A stretch of 64,000 bases of DNA from Camelus bactrianus (taxonomy: Eukaryota; Chordata; Mammalia; Artiodactyla; Camelidae): contig NC_133575.1 of NCBI RefSeq assembly GCF_048773025.1, positions 69,222,537-69,286,536 of the forward strand, read 5' to 3'. This document shows positions 12,241 to 24,500 of this stretch, piece by piece. Both the position numbers and the translations under genes were made by a program. Each line of letters opens with the position of its first letter. Position 1 is the first letter of the stretch. The notes beneath the pieces were generated by a model. It worked only from the letters and a program-made list of their open reading frames with translations, had not been told where the DNA came from and ran no database searches.

Positions 12241-14107
12241 TGTGTGAGAGAGAAAGGATAGTATTTTTTACCTCTTTTAATTATAAACACCATCAGCTTT
12301 ACTACAGCATGTATTTTGGCCTTTCCCTGTATGCCAAGGTACACCATTTCTGTACCACTAATAACACAGATAGATTATAATGTATGGTTTTAGTAGTCCT
12401 TGATGTACTTGTGACAAAGGCCCTAGTTTTGATGAACTTTAGTTAGGATTACCTATCAGTCTACTGATTTCCCCTCATAGTCCTAAGAAAAAGAGGAAAT
12501 ACATACTACTATGCAGTACAATTAAACTCATAGCCTTTCCTTCACAATTTAATGAAATTTATTTCATTTGTTTTTAAATCATGTTTGCAAACTCTTAAGT
12601 TTGTAACTCAAATGTTTATTTTAATTAATATTTTTATTTAACTAAACACCATTATTACTGCACTAAAGTAAAATAAAAGTAAAGTAAAACAAAATACCTT
12701 ATTACTGCATGTCTTCCATTACTTTACTATAATAAAGACCTGCAATGTGACCTTAGTATTACTAGATTTTAATGTCATAGAATAATACTCTGAAGATGAA
12801 ATTGTTCTTATTAGCTTTTCAATGTAATGAAAAGTATGTTAAGGGATAGCAGACACCTTTGCCTTCTGTTCAGACTGACCACATAGAAAATACAGGAATA
12901 GAGGACAATATGTTGTCATCTAGGAAGGAATGCAGTGGGATGTTATCATTGAGGCCAATATAAACCCAGGGATACCTACTTCCCTCCTTAGTATAAATAA
13001 AAATCCTGACGAAATAAAATGAGTGGACAGTAAATTGTCCAGTTTCCATGATTTCTGGTTGGAGATCTTCATAACTGATTTGTTGTTTTTAATGCAATAT
13101 ACAAAGCGATGCATTTCATTATTGAGGATCATCATATTAATTTCTTCTCAATGGAAAAGAACTTATTTCCTTGGGATGGTGTGCTGCTGCCACTGCTGTT
13201 GTTTTTGTTATTGTTGTTGACTTTCAATCTCAAAGATAAGATTTTTCTTTTGTCTTTTGAACAAGCATTTAATATAAAGGACATATTAGAAAAAAGGGAA
13301 ATGTTAACATCTAGAGACACAGTGCTTATTTCAAAATCAATGGGTGGAATAAAATGTACCTTTGTTCTTTTGTGTCTGTAAAATTATAAAACTCTACTTC
13401 CTTATTGTTGTGAACATCCCTGGTTCCCACTTGTCTTGCTTTAATGTTTTTCCATCATCTTCCTCCTCTTCATTTATTACATAACCACTTATTGCGTGTA
13501 ATTATTTCTTTTGTTCTATAACAATTCTGGTAATCACATCTAAGGGAACTTAGAATATATACAAATAAAAAAAGGATTTATCCTGATCTTTTAAAATTTG
13601 TTTTTGCAATTCTAAGATTGTCATTTCCCTAGTTTGGAATTGCAGGTCTCTGCATATGGAAGGACAAGAGTGTAATTTACTGCCTTGACTCACATTTGTA
13701 AAAATGTAATTATAGCTAGATAGATAAAAGTATACCTTAATGAGAAAATGCAAAGACGGTATTCTCAATGTAGTTTTGAAAGCCATATCAACAGATATAT
13801 GTATGCCCAAAATGTACTTTTTGTTCCTGAAATTTGAGGAGAGTGTTAGCTATTATAGAAATGTTTCCTGGCTTTCTGTTGAGACAAATATTGGCTTAAG
13901 AAATCTTGAAAAAACTGAATAAACATATAATAAAACTTCCTCATACTTCTGTAGCAGGTTATTAAAAAATATAGTTGGTTACAAGAAAGAAAAAATTTTG
14001 TCCTTTCAAATTTTATTCTGTTCAACAAGCATATATTATTATTGCCAAAATATTCTTCTAGTCCAGCATTGTACACTGAAACTTCTTGATGATAGAGGTG
14101 TTCTATA
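12241..14107. other. Intronic sequence without recognised repeats
   Basis: AT-rich, apparently single-copy DNA. It contains a GCTGCTGCCACTGCTG-like patch and TTGTTGTTG near 13180-13220. Short frames on both strands overlap one another and show no protein family. No gene is supported. Confidence 0.5.
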
Positions 14108-14200
14108 TATGTGCTGGCCAATACAGTAGCCACTTGCCACGTATAGCTATTGAGTACTTGAAAAGTGGCAAGTGCAGCTGAGGAACTAACTAGTAACTAT
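14108..14200. mobile_element. MER5A-like hAT (Charlie) fragment
   Basis: The string GGCCAATACAGTAGCCAC, followed by TATTGAGTACTTGAAAAGTG, matches the MER5A/B consensus I know (CCAATACAGTAGCCAC..., TTGAGCACTTGAAATGTGGC). It is non-autonomous and truncated. Confidence 0.75.
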
Positions 14201-14329
14201 AATGTTACACAGTACAGTTGTAGACATTATTGCAAACACAAATGTAACTGCTAATAATGAGTTGTTAATTATTGTGTATTGCACTATATTAACATTTTAT
14301 GTTTATCCCATTATTCATCTTCATTACAA

Positions 14330-14450
14330 TCTCCTCTTAAGTATGGTGTTTATAGTGAAAGAAACTGTGGTTGAGAGGTAAAGTAACTTTTCCGAAGTCA
14401 CAAACGTACAGAATAGCAAAATTTGGCTTCATACCCGGGTATACATTTTT
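14330..14450 (+). repeat. MIR SINE fragment
   Basis: Degenerate MIR 3' core: AACTGTGGTTGAGAGGTAAAG... then a CAAGGTCACA-like stretch and ATACCCGGGTATAC at the end. Confidence 0.55.
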
Positions 14451-14639
14451 TGAAAGTCTGTTTTGGAGCCTGCACTATATATTATTGAGATCAGGTTTAT
14501 TGAATTACAGTTTACATATAGTAAAATTCACCATTTAGAGTATATAGGTCCATCAATTTTGGCAAGTATATACAGCTGTGTAGCCATCATCACCAAAATA
14601 AGCATGTAGAAAATTTCTGTCATTCAAAAAGTCACTCTT

Positions 14640-15227
14640 TACAACAGCCAAGACATGGAACCAACCTAAATGTCTGTCGACGGGTGACTGGATAAAGAAG
14701 CCGTGGTATACTTATACAATGGAATGCTACTCAGCCATAAAAAAGAATAAAATAATTCCATTTGCAGCAACATGGGTGGACCTGGAGAATGTAATTTTAA
14801 GTTAAATAGACAGAAAGAGAAAGAAAAATATAGTATGAAATCACTCATATGTGGAATCTGAAAAAAGAAAAACAGAGGACTCTACTGAAGTCATCTACAA
14901 AACAGAAACAGACTCACAGGCATAGTATAAGCAATCTTACGGTTACTGGGGGAAAAGGGGTGGGAAGGGATAAATTTGAGAGTTTGAGATTTGCAAATGT
15001 TAGCCTCTATATATAAAAATATATTAAAAAACAAATTTCTTCTGTATAGCACAGGGAACTATACTCAATATCTTATAATAACCTTTAATGAAAAATATGA
15101 AAATGAATATATGTATGTATATGCATGACTGGGACATTGTGCTATACACCAGAAAATGACACATTGTAACTGACTATACTTCAATTAAAAAATAATAAAA
15201 TAAATGGAAATATGATTATGACCACCC
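14640..15227 (+). mobile_element. 5'-truncated L1 3' end, sense strand, with TSD
   Basis: Sense L1: the end of ORF2 (...CTACTCAGCCATAAAAAAG), the 3' UTR, and the GTATAGCACAGGGAACTATA / CACATTGTAACTGACTATAC tail, ending in an A-rich stretch. Imperfect target-site duplication: AAAAAGTCACTCTT (14626-14639) and AAAGAAGTCATTCTT (ending near 15242). The ORF2 tail includes a frame-breaking change. Confidence 0.8.
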
Positions 15228-15655
15228 AAAAGAAGTCATTCTTGTCCCTTTGTAATCAGCCCCTGCACTCATTCCCAGCAACTATTGATCTGCAAAGATA
15301 AGTTCAAAATGGCATCAGATTATTTTTTTTGATTTTAGGAATTCTAATGGGTAAATTCTGCTATTTTATTGTGGTTATTAATTTGCATTTCCTGAATGAC
15401 TTAAAGATACTGAGAATCTTCTTATGTGCTTTTTTGCCATTCTTATATTTCTGGTGAACTGTCTGTTCAGATATTTTTGTCATTTCTTAAAGTGTTATTT
15501 TTTTCTCATTATTGAGCTTATATATTCTTGATACAATCCCTTTATCAGATATGTCCTTTTCAAATGTTTTATCTCAGTGTTGGAGTTGTATTTTCATTTT
15601 AAGTGTCTTTCTGACAACCAAAGTTTTTAATTTTGATGAAGCCCAACTTATAATT

Positions 15656-17600
15656 TTTAATTGAAGTATAGTTGATTTATAATATTATATTAGCTTCTGG
15701 TGTACAGCATAGTGATTCAGTATTTTGTTTTACAGTTCACACTCCATTAAAAGTTGTTATAAGATAATGGATAGAGTTCCCTGTGCTATGCAATATATCC
15801 TTGTTGCTTATCTATTTTATACATAGTTATTATCTCTTAATCCCATGCTCTTAACGTTCACCTCCCCCAATTCCCTCTCCCCACTGGTTACCACTAGTTT
15901 TCTTTCTATATCTATGAATCTTTGTTTTTCTATTTGCATTTGTTTGTATTATTTTTTGATTCCACATATAAGTGATATCATATAGTATTTGGTTTTCTCT
16001 GTCTGATTTATTTCACTGAAGATGACATTTTCTGAGTCCATTCATGTTGCTGCGAATGGCAGAATTTCATTCTTTATATATGTATCTCAAATCTTTTTTA
16101 TCCATTCATCTACTGATGGACATTGGCTTGCTTCCATATCTTAGCAATTGTAAATAGTACTGATACAAACATTGGGATGCATATATCTTTTCGAATTAGT
16201 GTTTTCAGTTTTGTTTTTTTTTGATATGTACTCAGGAATGGAATTGCTGGGTCATATGGTAGTTATATTTTGTTTTTTGAGGAACCTCCATACTGATTTT
16301 CATAGTGGTTCCACCAAAAAGAGTACAAGGGTTCCCTCTTCTCCAGACCTTCATTAACACTTGGTATTTATAAACTTTTTGATGATAGCTATTCTGACAA
16401 TTGTGAGGTAATATCTCATTTTTGTATGGATTTCCATTTCTATAATAATCAGTGATGTGGAGCATCTTTTCATATGCCTGTTAACCATCTATACGTCTTC
16501 TTTGGAAAATGTCTATTCAGGTCTTTTGTCCATTTTTGACTGGGTTATTTGTTTTTATGATATTAAGTTGTATGAGCTGTTTATATATTTTAGATATTAA
16601 CCCCTTATTGGACATATCAAATATTTTCTCCCATTCCATAGGTTGTCTTTTCATTTTGTTGATGGTTCCCTTTGCTGTGTAAAAACTTAATTTTAGTTAG
16701 ATCCCCTTTATTTATTTTTGCTTTTATTTCTTTTGCCTTCAGAGACAGACTCCCCCCAAATTTCTACAATTTATGTCAAAGAATGTTCTGCCTTTGTTTC
16801 CTTCAAGGAGTTTTGTGGTATCGGGTCTTACATTTAGGTCTTTAATTTTGAGTTTATTTTTGTATCTGATGTGAGGAAATGTTTTAATTTCATTCTTTTA
16901 CATGTAGTTGTCCAGTTTTCCCGGCACCACTTGTTGAAGAGACTGTCTTTCCTCCATTATATATTCTTCCCGCCACTGTTGTAGATAAATTGACCATACA
17001 TGTGTGGGTTTATTTCTGGGATTTCTATTCTGTTCCATTGATCTATGTGTCTTATTTTGTGTCCAGATCCATGCTGTGTCTTGGAGTGAGTGGAGCAGAG
17101 TGTTAACTCAGCTTGGGGTGGGGTGTGCAGGAAGGTATATGTGGGAAATCTGGCAACTACTAGAGCAGATCTCTCTCCACCCTGCCTTAGAGTAAGCCTG
17201 CATGCACAGGCTCCTTAGGAGTAGAGTCCAGTCTTCCCACAGCCCTTTTATTACTCTCAGTGGTCCTGCAATGAGACAAAAGGGCTTGTCTCTCCTGTGT
17301 AGGACTGAAGTGAGGTGTCCAATCTATAGCTTGACCTGCTCACTCCCCAGGGTGTGTTGGTGCAATCTCCCTTTTCTTCTGAGTCCCCTACCAGGGGTAC
17401 ACTTTCCAACCTAATTACTTTTCTTCCCATTCTACCTAGTTAAGTGTGCATATTTCTTTCAGCCTTGGTTACACAGGAGTCCTTCCATCAGTTTCCAGTT
17501 AGCTTTCAGTGAGACTTGTTCCAACATGTAGATATATTTTTAATGTGTTCGTGGGGTTAGGTAACTTCCACATCCTCTTATTTTGCCATCTTGATCTGTC
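15656..17600 (-). mobile_element. L1 with both ends but a large internal deletion
   Basis: The left end is an L1 3' tail (AATTGAAGTATAGTTGATTT). ORF2 C-terminal sequence continues to about 17070. The sequence then changes at once to an L1 5' UTR, ending at 17570-17596 with the complement of AGATCAAGATGGCAAAATAA, the typical 'AAGATGGC' L1 start. The rest of ORF2, ORF1 and part of the 5' UTR (perhaps 4 kb) are missing. Confidence 0.7.
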
Positions 17601-17729
17601 AATCTATAAATCTTTTTAAGAGTTTTTTTATTTTATCTAAGAAATTTTTGCCTAATCCAAGGTCACAAGTTCTTCTCCTATGTTCTTCTAAAATATTATA
17701 TAATTTTGATTTTTACTATATGTTTATTA

Positions 17730-19850
17730 TATTTTTTTTGCTAGAGCTATTATAATAAAGTACCACAAATTGGTTGGCTTCAACAACAGAAATGAATTTT
17801 TTCACAGTTCTGGAGGCTGAAAGTCCAAAATCCAAGTGTTGGCACAGTTTGTTTCTTTTGAAAGCTGTGAGGGAATAATCTGTTCTATACCTGTTTTCTT
17901 GGCTTGTGGATGGCTTTCTCTAGGTATCCCTTCACATAGTTTTACATCTATGCCTGTCTATATGTCCAAATTCCCCCCTTTTGTATGGATATCAGCTATA
18001 TTGGGTTAGAGCCCATCCTAATTACCTCATTTGAATTAGATTACTTCTACAGAGTCCCTATCTCCAAACAAGATCATGTTTTAAAGTACTAGGGGTTAGG
18101 ACTTTTGAATTTTGGTGGGGGACACAATTCAACACCTAGTATTCAGCCTTCTGTCCCTGCCCCTCCCCCAACTAAATTCATGTTTCTCACAGGGTAAGCA
18201 CATTCACTCGATCCCAACATCCTCAAAAGCCTTACCCCATTTCAGCATCAACTCTAACTCTAGTATCTAATCTAAATCTCATATAGATTGGCTATGAGTG
18301 AAACTCTGGGGATGATTTATCCTGATGAAAAATTCCTCTCCAACTGTCACCCTGTGAAACCAGACAACAAATTATCTGCCACAAAATACAGTGGTGAGAC
18401 AGACATAGGATAGACATTCATATTCCAAAAGGGAGAAATCAGAAGGAAGAAAGGGCTCAGAAGGTACCAAACAAGTCAGAAACCTAATGAGAACAATTCA
18501 GTTAGATCTTAAGGCTTGAGATTAATCCTTTTTGGCTCTATGCTCTGTCCTCTGGGGTTACTGGGTGGCGACCCCACCCCTTGTCTCTGGACAGTGGCCC
18601 CAAACCCTCAACCTACACCTTCTTGGCATGGAGTAGCAGTGGCAGCCCCACCAGGCCCTGCATCTATGGCTGTGTCCTAAAAGTCTTTCTTCCTTTATTT
18701 AGTCCCATCTCTTTCTACTTTAATTCAGGCTGCAAATGTTAATCCAGGTATAAAATTCTCAAAAACTTTGTTAGCCCCTTGTACAATTCATGGGAGTACA
18801 AGCCATCAAACAAGAGGGTCCTCCAACTAGATTTTCTGAATAACCAAATCTGTTTTCCTTGCTTCTGTTGAGATGGTTGATTGGACCCATGAGTCATAGG
18901 TCCATACTCTTTAGTTGTCTAGCCTTACCCTTGGCTCTGTTCCCAGAGCACGTTATTTGGATTGGCTGAGACTTTTCCAGATCTTCAACTTCTGGTCCTT
19001 TTTTGCTTAATAATTCCTCCCTTTAAATTACCTCTTTCATTTGACTTTAGGTGCAAGCAGAAACCAGGCTGCTCCTTCAACACTCTGTTTAGAAATGTCA
19101 GCTTAAGACCCAATTTCATTGCTTACAAGTTCTACAGTGCATCCAACAGAACACAATTCAGACAAGTTCTCTGCTATGAAATAAAAATCTCCTGTCCTCC
19201 CATTTACAGTAACATCTTCTTCATTTCTATCTGCAGTCTCACCAGAAGCACCCTTAACATTTATATTTCTAGCAATTTTGTATTCATGACAATATATATT
19301 TTCTCTAAGATGATAGAAGCTTACTGTGTAGTTCTTTTTTTCTTTCTGAGCTCTCTCCAGAATTGCTGTTAGCATCCATGTTTCTACCAACAGTTCCTCC
19401 AAGGAAATTTAGGCTTTTTATAGCACACATCTCAACATTCTTCCTGCCTCTACTCATGACCAAATTCCAAAGCTACTTCCACATTTTTATATGTTTGTTA
19501 CAACAGAGCTCCACTTCATGATACTAAAATCTGTGTTAATTTGCTATGGCTTCCATAACAAAATACTACAGACTGGGTGGTTTCAACACCAGAGATTTAT
19601 TGTCTCACAGTTCTGGAGGCTGGAGGCAAAAATCAAGTTGTAGGTAGAGTTTGTTCGTTCTCGGGGCTATGAGGGAAACATCTGTTCTGTGCCTTTCTCC
19701 TTGGCTTGTATATGACCATCTTCTGTGGCATTTGCTGTCTTCCCTCTATGCATGTTTCTGTGTCCAAATTTCCCCTTTTTGTACGGATGTTAATCATATT
19801 GGATTAGTACCTCAGAATACTACTGTATTTGGAGATAGCAGTAATAAATA
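17730..19850 (-). mobile_element. Fossil MaLR (ERVL-MaLR, MLT1/MST-like) element with two LTRs
   Basis: LTR-like sequence at 17730-18150 and a related copy at about 19530-19820 share the antisense 3' LTR end (ATAACAAA.TAC.ACA.A.TGG, CACAGTTCTGGAGGCTG). Sequence between them (about 18150-19530) resembles the non-coding MaLR internal region. It lies antisense to DACH2, is old and mammalian-wide, and is broken. The right-hand LTR is incomplete and abuts another LTR in opposite orientation. Open frames inside do not represent a product. Confidence 0.65.
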
Positions 19851-19854
19851 ATTT

Positions 19855-20155
19855 ATTAAGTTAAAATGAGGCAGTTAGTGTGAACCCTCATCCAATCTGA
19901 TTGGTATCCTTATAAGAACAGGAAATTTGAATACAGAGACACCGGGGATATGTGCACATGGTGGCATGACCATTTGAGGACCCAGCAAGAAGGTGGCCAT
20001 CTGCGAGCCAAGGAGAGAGGCTTCAGAAGAAACTGAACCTGCCAACACCTTGATCTTGGACTTCTAGCCTCCAGAACTGTGAGAAAATACATTTCTGTTG
20101 TGCAAGTACCAAGTCTGTAGTATTTTGTTATAGCAGCCCTAGGAAACTACTGCAC
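19855..20155 (+). mobile_element. Fossil MLT1-like LTR, sense orientation
   Basis: Sense MaLR LTR features: CCTTATAAGAACAGGAAATT, then ACCCAGCAAGAAGGTGGCC, CCTCCAGAACTGTGAG and TATTTTGTTATAGCAGCCC at the end. It is partial and old. Confidence 0.75.
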
Positions 20156-21400
20156 CCACTCAGCTATCCCTATTTTTCATATCTTACATTATTATGGCAC
20201 ATTTGTTGAAATTAATGAACCAATATTGATAAATTATTATTAACTAAAGTACATACGTTATTCAGATCTCTTGAGGTTTCACTTAATATTCTTTTTCTGT
20301 TCTGTGATCCCTCCAAGGGCACCACATTACATTAGTCACCATGTCTCCTTAGGCCCCCCTTTGCTGTGACAGTTTTTCAGACTCTCTTTGTTTTTGATAA
20401 CTTTGACAGTTGTGAGGAGTACTGGTTAGGGATTTTGTAGAATACCTCTCAACTGGGATTTGTTTGATGTTTGTCTTATGACTAGTCTGAGGTTATGGGT
20501 TTTGAGAAGAAAAACAAGAGGCAAAATGTCATTCTAATCACATCAGTGTTGATGCTAACTTTGATCACTTGGATGAAGTATCATGCTTGTTGTGTTTCTG
20601 TACTGTAAAGTTACTCTTTTGTTCCCCTTTTCTATACTGTATCCTCTAAAAGGAAATAACTATGCCTGGTCACATTTATGGAATGGGGGATTAAATTCCA
20701 CCACTTTGACGGAAGAATAGTTGCAAAAGTTAGTTAGACTTTCCATGGGAGACTTGTCTATTCTCCTCCATTTAATTGCTTATATAATTATTCATATCAA
20801 TATGGAGTCATGGCTGTTTTTGGGGGGTTATAATCCAATACTGCCTTATTTATTAGGTTACTCAAATTTTTCTAGCTTTCGCTATTAGAAACTTTATTTG
20901 CTCCTATGTCCTTTGACAATGCCCCAAGATTGTGGGGGTTTTTGTTCATTGTTGTTGTTTTTTAAGCATTTTCTTACTCTGTGGAGCTACAAGATGCTGC
21001 AGGATCATTGTGTAATATTTCCTGCTCCAGTTGTAGATGCAATTATTTCTCCAAGAGCTCTGGTTCCTCTTATTAGAGAGTAGTGTTTCAAAATCAAGAC
21101 CTGGGTGTTAGATGCTAGTAAATTTTTTAAATTTTGACTTAAGACTTTCTTTTTAATTATTAATAGGTGCTGCATTTTGACAAATGCTTTTTCCTGTGTA
21201 TTTTGATACAATCATATGTTTTTGTTGTGTTTTTAATCTGTCAATATTGTGAATTACATTTATTTAGTTTAGGAAATTGATCCAACCTTACATTTCCAAC
21301 ACAACCTCCAGTTGGTCAGGATGTATTATCCTTTTTTTTTTTTTGTATTGCTGAAATTTATATGCCAATTTTTTGAATTTTTGCACCTAATATTTTTCCC
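20156..21400 (-). mobile_element. Old L1M (L1MC/ME-type) 3' UTR and ORF2 fragment
   Basis: Antisense 3' UTR markers include GTCTTATGACTAGTCTGAGG and TATGGAGTCATGGCTG, which I know from L1MC/L1ME 3' ends. From about 21130 it passes into diverged ORF2-like sequence. Confidence 0.65.
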
Positions 21401-21429
21401 CAAATTTCCTGTCTCCTTGTTCTTCAAAC

Positions 21430-21995
21430 AACCTAGGTTTTGCTGTGAAGGGATTTGAAGATGTAATGAAGGTTACTAATCAGCTGAGTCTATAATAAGG
21501 AGATTATCCTGGATCATCTTCTTGAGCCCAGTGCAATTACACAAGTCCTTAAAAGCATATAATGAAGGCAGAAGTGTCATTCAGAAAGATGTAGAGAAAG
21601 AAGAAAGTGAAAGAAATGACTCAGAAGGAGAAGTCAGAGCTATGCCAAGATAGATTTGAAGCTCTGTTGCTTGTTTTGAGATGTAGGAGGCCATATGTGA
21701 GGAGTGAACAGAGGCCTTTGAGAGCGAAGGGCAACCACTGGCTGGTAGCCAGGCAAAAGTATGGGGAAGTCAATCTTATAGCTGCAAAAATTTGATTCAA
21801 ATAAACTTGAATAATACTGGAATTTTTTCTTTCCCAGAGCCTTGAGTAAGAAATCCAGCTCTTCTGACATCTTTATTCTAGCCCAGTAATTCTCATGTCA
21901 GTCTTCTGACCTACAGAAAGTAAGATAATAAATTCGTGTTGTTTTAAGCTTCTTAGTCTGTTCAAATTTTGTACAGCAGCAGTATAAAATGAATG
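21430..21995 (+). mobile_element. Fossil solo LTR, ERVL/MaLR-type
   Basis: LTR-like features in order: GGAGATTATCCTGGATCATC, AAGTCCTTAAAAGCA, TCTGACCTACAGAAAGTAAG, AATAAATTCGTGTTGTTTTA, and an end resembling ACAGCAGCAGTATAAAATGA. No internal region is attached. It is old, and the subfamily is not certain. Confidence 0.5.
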
Positions 21996-21999
21996 CACT

Positions 22000-23418
22000 T
22001 TCGTTTTGAGTCATTTCTACTTTCTTCAAGTAGTTATGGTGCATTTAGTGGTATAATGAAGGTCAGAAAATAATTAAAAGAATGCTTCTATATATATGTA
22101 TAATTTTTTCAATTATGGAAAAGTTGAAGCAGTGACATACTTTATTAAATAAAGTAAAACTTATATATTGCTAACCCTGGATCGTCTTCTGACAGATGAG
22201 GTAACTGAGGCCTAAAGAAATTCAGAGACTCAATTAAAGACAAATAAAATAATGGAAAAGCAAAATTTATAATACAAGGTCTTTCTCCCTGCATCTTAGT
22301 TGAGGACAAAAATAGTGCTCTTTTAGGCACTGTGTTCTTCAGGTGTTTATAAAAGGATGTAAGATAAAGATGCTCAGAATAACTTCACAGATGGGACTGA
22401 AGCAGGTACTAACTGATGGGTAACATTTATGTAGTTCAACAAAAAATATAAATTTATATACAGGAATGAGTCTGGTACATTATGGAAACTTGGGCAGTGA
22501 GTTAAGAATTGTAGAGGTCTGATGGGAAGAAATGGTGAAGAATATTGAAAATCAGAGGAGTGTGTAGTTCATATTGAAAGCTGTAAGGATTTCTGATAAT
22601 AAATCATTTCTGATCATAAATACATTGATTATAAGTATTTTGTTACCTTGACAGTCAGATAGTAATATGAGGACTGACAAAAATAACATTTATGGAGATG
22701 TTATTTTATGCAAATTGTGTTTGAAATAGAGAAATTTAAACCCTGTGTATAGAATTTTCATGGATACCTGAATTTTGATCTATTTTGCGCATGGTCTTGA
22801 TGATTCTGTTGCCCTGTAGATACCACTAAGTCGTTTTCCTGGTTCTCAGTAAAGAGCTGAGAACCTTTGTAGAAACCCTTTCCTCCAGCACGTGGTGAAA
22901 AGTGTTTGTTGTCCTCTCAAACCAACTCCATTCATCAGTTATTTGGTGGTCTTTTGAGATTCACTGACTGTGGAAACCAAATTGTTAATACCTTTTAAAA
23001 CCATCAATTTGGGTGTAGAACTGGTTTTTGTCAGTTTTTTAATTTAATTTTTAACGTTATTCTTTCTGAGAAATGTGAGCTTGAGTCCTTGAATGAATTA
23101 AGAAAGCCAAAGGTAACTCATCAAGGAAAGAAAAGGTAGGTAGTTTTGAGCTGTTTTTCAAAATAACTAGTAAGAAATGTTGGGTATGGGTATTTATGTT
23201 TAATGAATTGGTGACAGTGATACTATCTAACAGCATTATTAGTTGCTTAACCCATATATTTACATGCTTCTCAGGCGGTTAGATTGGACAGAGTAAATAC
23301 GAATTTGAGAGATTATTTCTCTTCTGAAACTTTGTAACTGAGACAAATAAGAATATTAGATTACATTGTAGTTTTTTTTCTGTCGAGGTAAGGAAACTAA
23401 ACTGATGTAAAAACCCAT
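22000..23418. other. Mostly unique intron with a weak MIR
   Basis: A MIR-like core lies at about 22160-22260 (GACAGATGAGGTAACTGAGG). The rest is AT-rich without a recognised repeat or gene. Confidence 0.5.
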
Positions 23419-23639
23419 ACTAATTTTTTAAATTGAAGCATAGTCAGTTTACAATGTGTCAATTTCTGGTGTACAGCATAGATTTGCAAATATTAACTAG
23501 TATATATATAATAGATAAAAACAAGTTTCTTCTTTATAGCAGAGAGAACTATATTCAATATCTTGTAGTAACCTATAATGAAAAAAATATGAAAAGGTAT
23601 ATATGTATGTATATGTATGACTGAAACACACTAATTTTT
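23419..23639 (-). mobile_element. Short L1 insertion with 5' inversion (twin priming)
   Basis: A 10-bp direct repeat ACTAATTTTT flanks it (23419-23428, 23630-23639). Inside, the last ~55 bp of an L1 3' end lie antisense (23431-23482). The adjoining upstream L1 3' UTR sequence (about 23485-23629) lies in the sense direction. This is the arrangement twin-primed reverse transcription produces. Confidence 0.8.
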
Positions 23640-23929
23640 GATTTGTGTTTAAAAAACACACAATAACTCCTATTTCCCACTAAGGTAATTTTAAAGGTTT
23701 CAGTGGCCAAGTCCATCAATATGCAGAAATACAGATATAATCCCTTGTGATTCATTGGTTCATTCTTACCTCTGTTTTTTCCCTTTGAACTAGGATGTTT
23801 TTTTGTGTGGAATAATTAGAAGTTGAGAGAGTTTGCTTGTCAGCTACTGGCAATAACAGAGCTTGGTTCCTATGATAAAAGTAAGATATTATTACCTGCT
23901 ATGTGTTGGAACTGGAAGATAAACCTAGA

Positions 23930-24085
23930 AGCCATTTAATTCAACCCCATCCTATTTCAGATCAGGATACCCCAGCACATACATGGAATTGTGGCTTGCC
24001 CAAATTTACAGAGGGAATCAGTGGCAAAACTAGGACTAACATTCCAGTGGACTGACTGTCAGACAGATGCTTTTCTTCTATAGTA
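23930..24085 (+). repeat. MIR-like SINE fragment
   Basis: Degenerate MIR 3' half: GGCTTGCCCAAATTTACAGA, then CAGTGGCAAAACTAGGACTA. Confidence 0.45.
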
Positions 24086-24384
24086 TTCCATCTGTTATTG
24101 CTGGGAAAATGTTAGGAGTTTACTTTACCACATCCTAATTCTTGGATTAGTGATCACAAGACAGATTCCTTCCTTGTAGGAAAAGGCCAGTCAAATTCTC
24201 CCGGTGCATATTGTTTTCTGGATACTTCTCAAAAGTTCTTTGGCTCTTTTTGGCCTTTTTGGAAATAATTTACTATTAAGTGATCCATAAGCACCTGGAA
24301 GATTTAACACATAATTTGAATAGCCCAACTTATTCCTAAGAAAACTCTTTTTTCTCTGAAGGGAGAATAGAAAGCAACAAAGAA

Positions 24385-24500
24385 ACTATTGAGAGAGCCT
24401 GCTATATTACCAGACACGATACTAGCCATGTCAGACCTTATGTTACCTCCACTAGTTTTAAAAGATAGGTATTACTTTACTCATTTTTCTTGGACTTAAA
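24385..24500 (+). repeat. MIR SINE fragment
   Basis: Degenerate MIR 5' half: GCCTGCTATATTACCAGACA, then a TTATGTTACCTCCACTAG stretch and AGATAGGTATTACT. Confidence 0.5.

Larger units (their letters stand above)
14480..17725 (-). mobile_element. Old L1 'C' broken by two later L1 insertions
   Basis: Antisense L1 sequence appears in three pieces: 3' UTR at 14480-14640, 3' UTR and ORF2 end at 15228-15655, and more ORF2 at about 17600-17725. Each junction is explained by an inserted L1 (14640-15227 plus strand; 15656-17600 minus strand). The order is collinear across the gaps. Confidence 0.6.

Noticed and set aside
18962-19372. 136-codon open frame
   Set aside because: It lies within the internal part of a fossil MaLR element, on the strand opposite to it, with another frame overlapping on the other strand. 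Not a gene.
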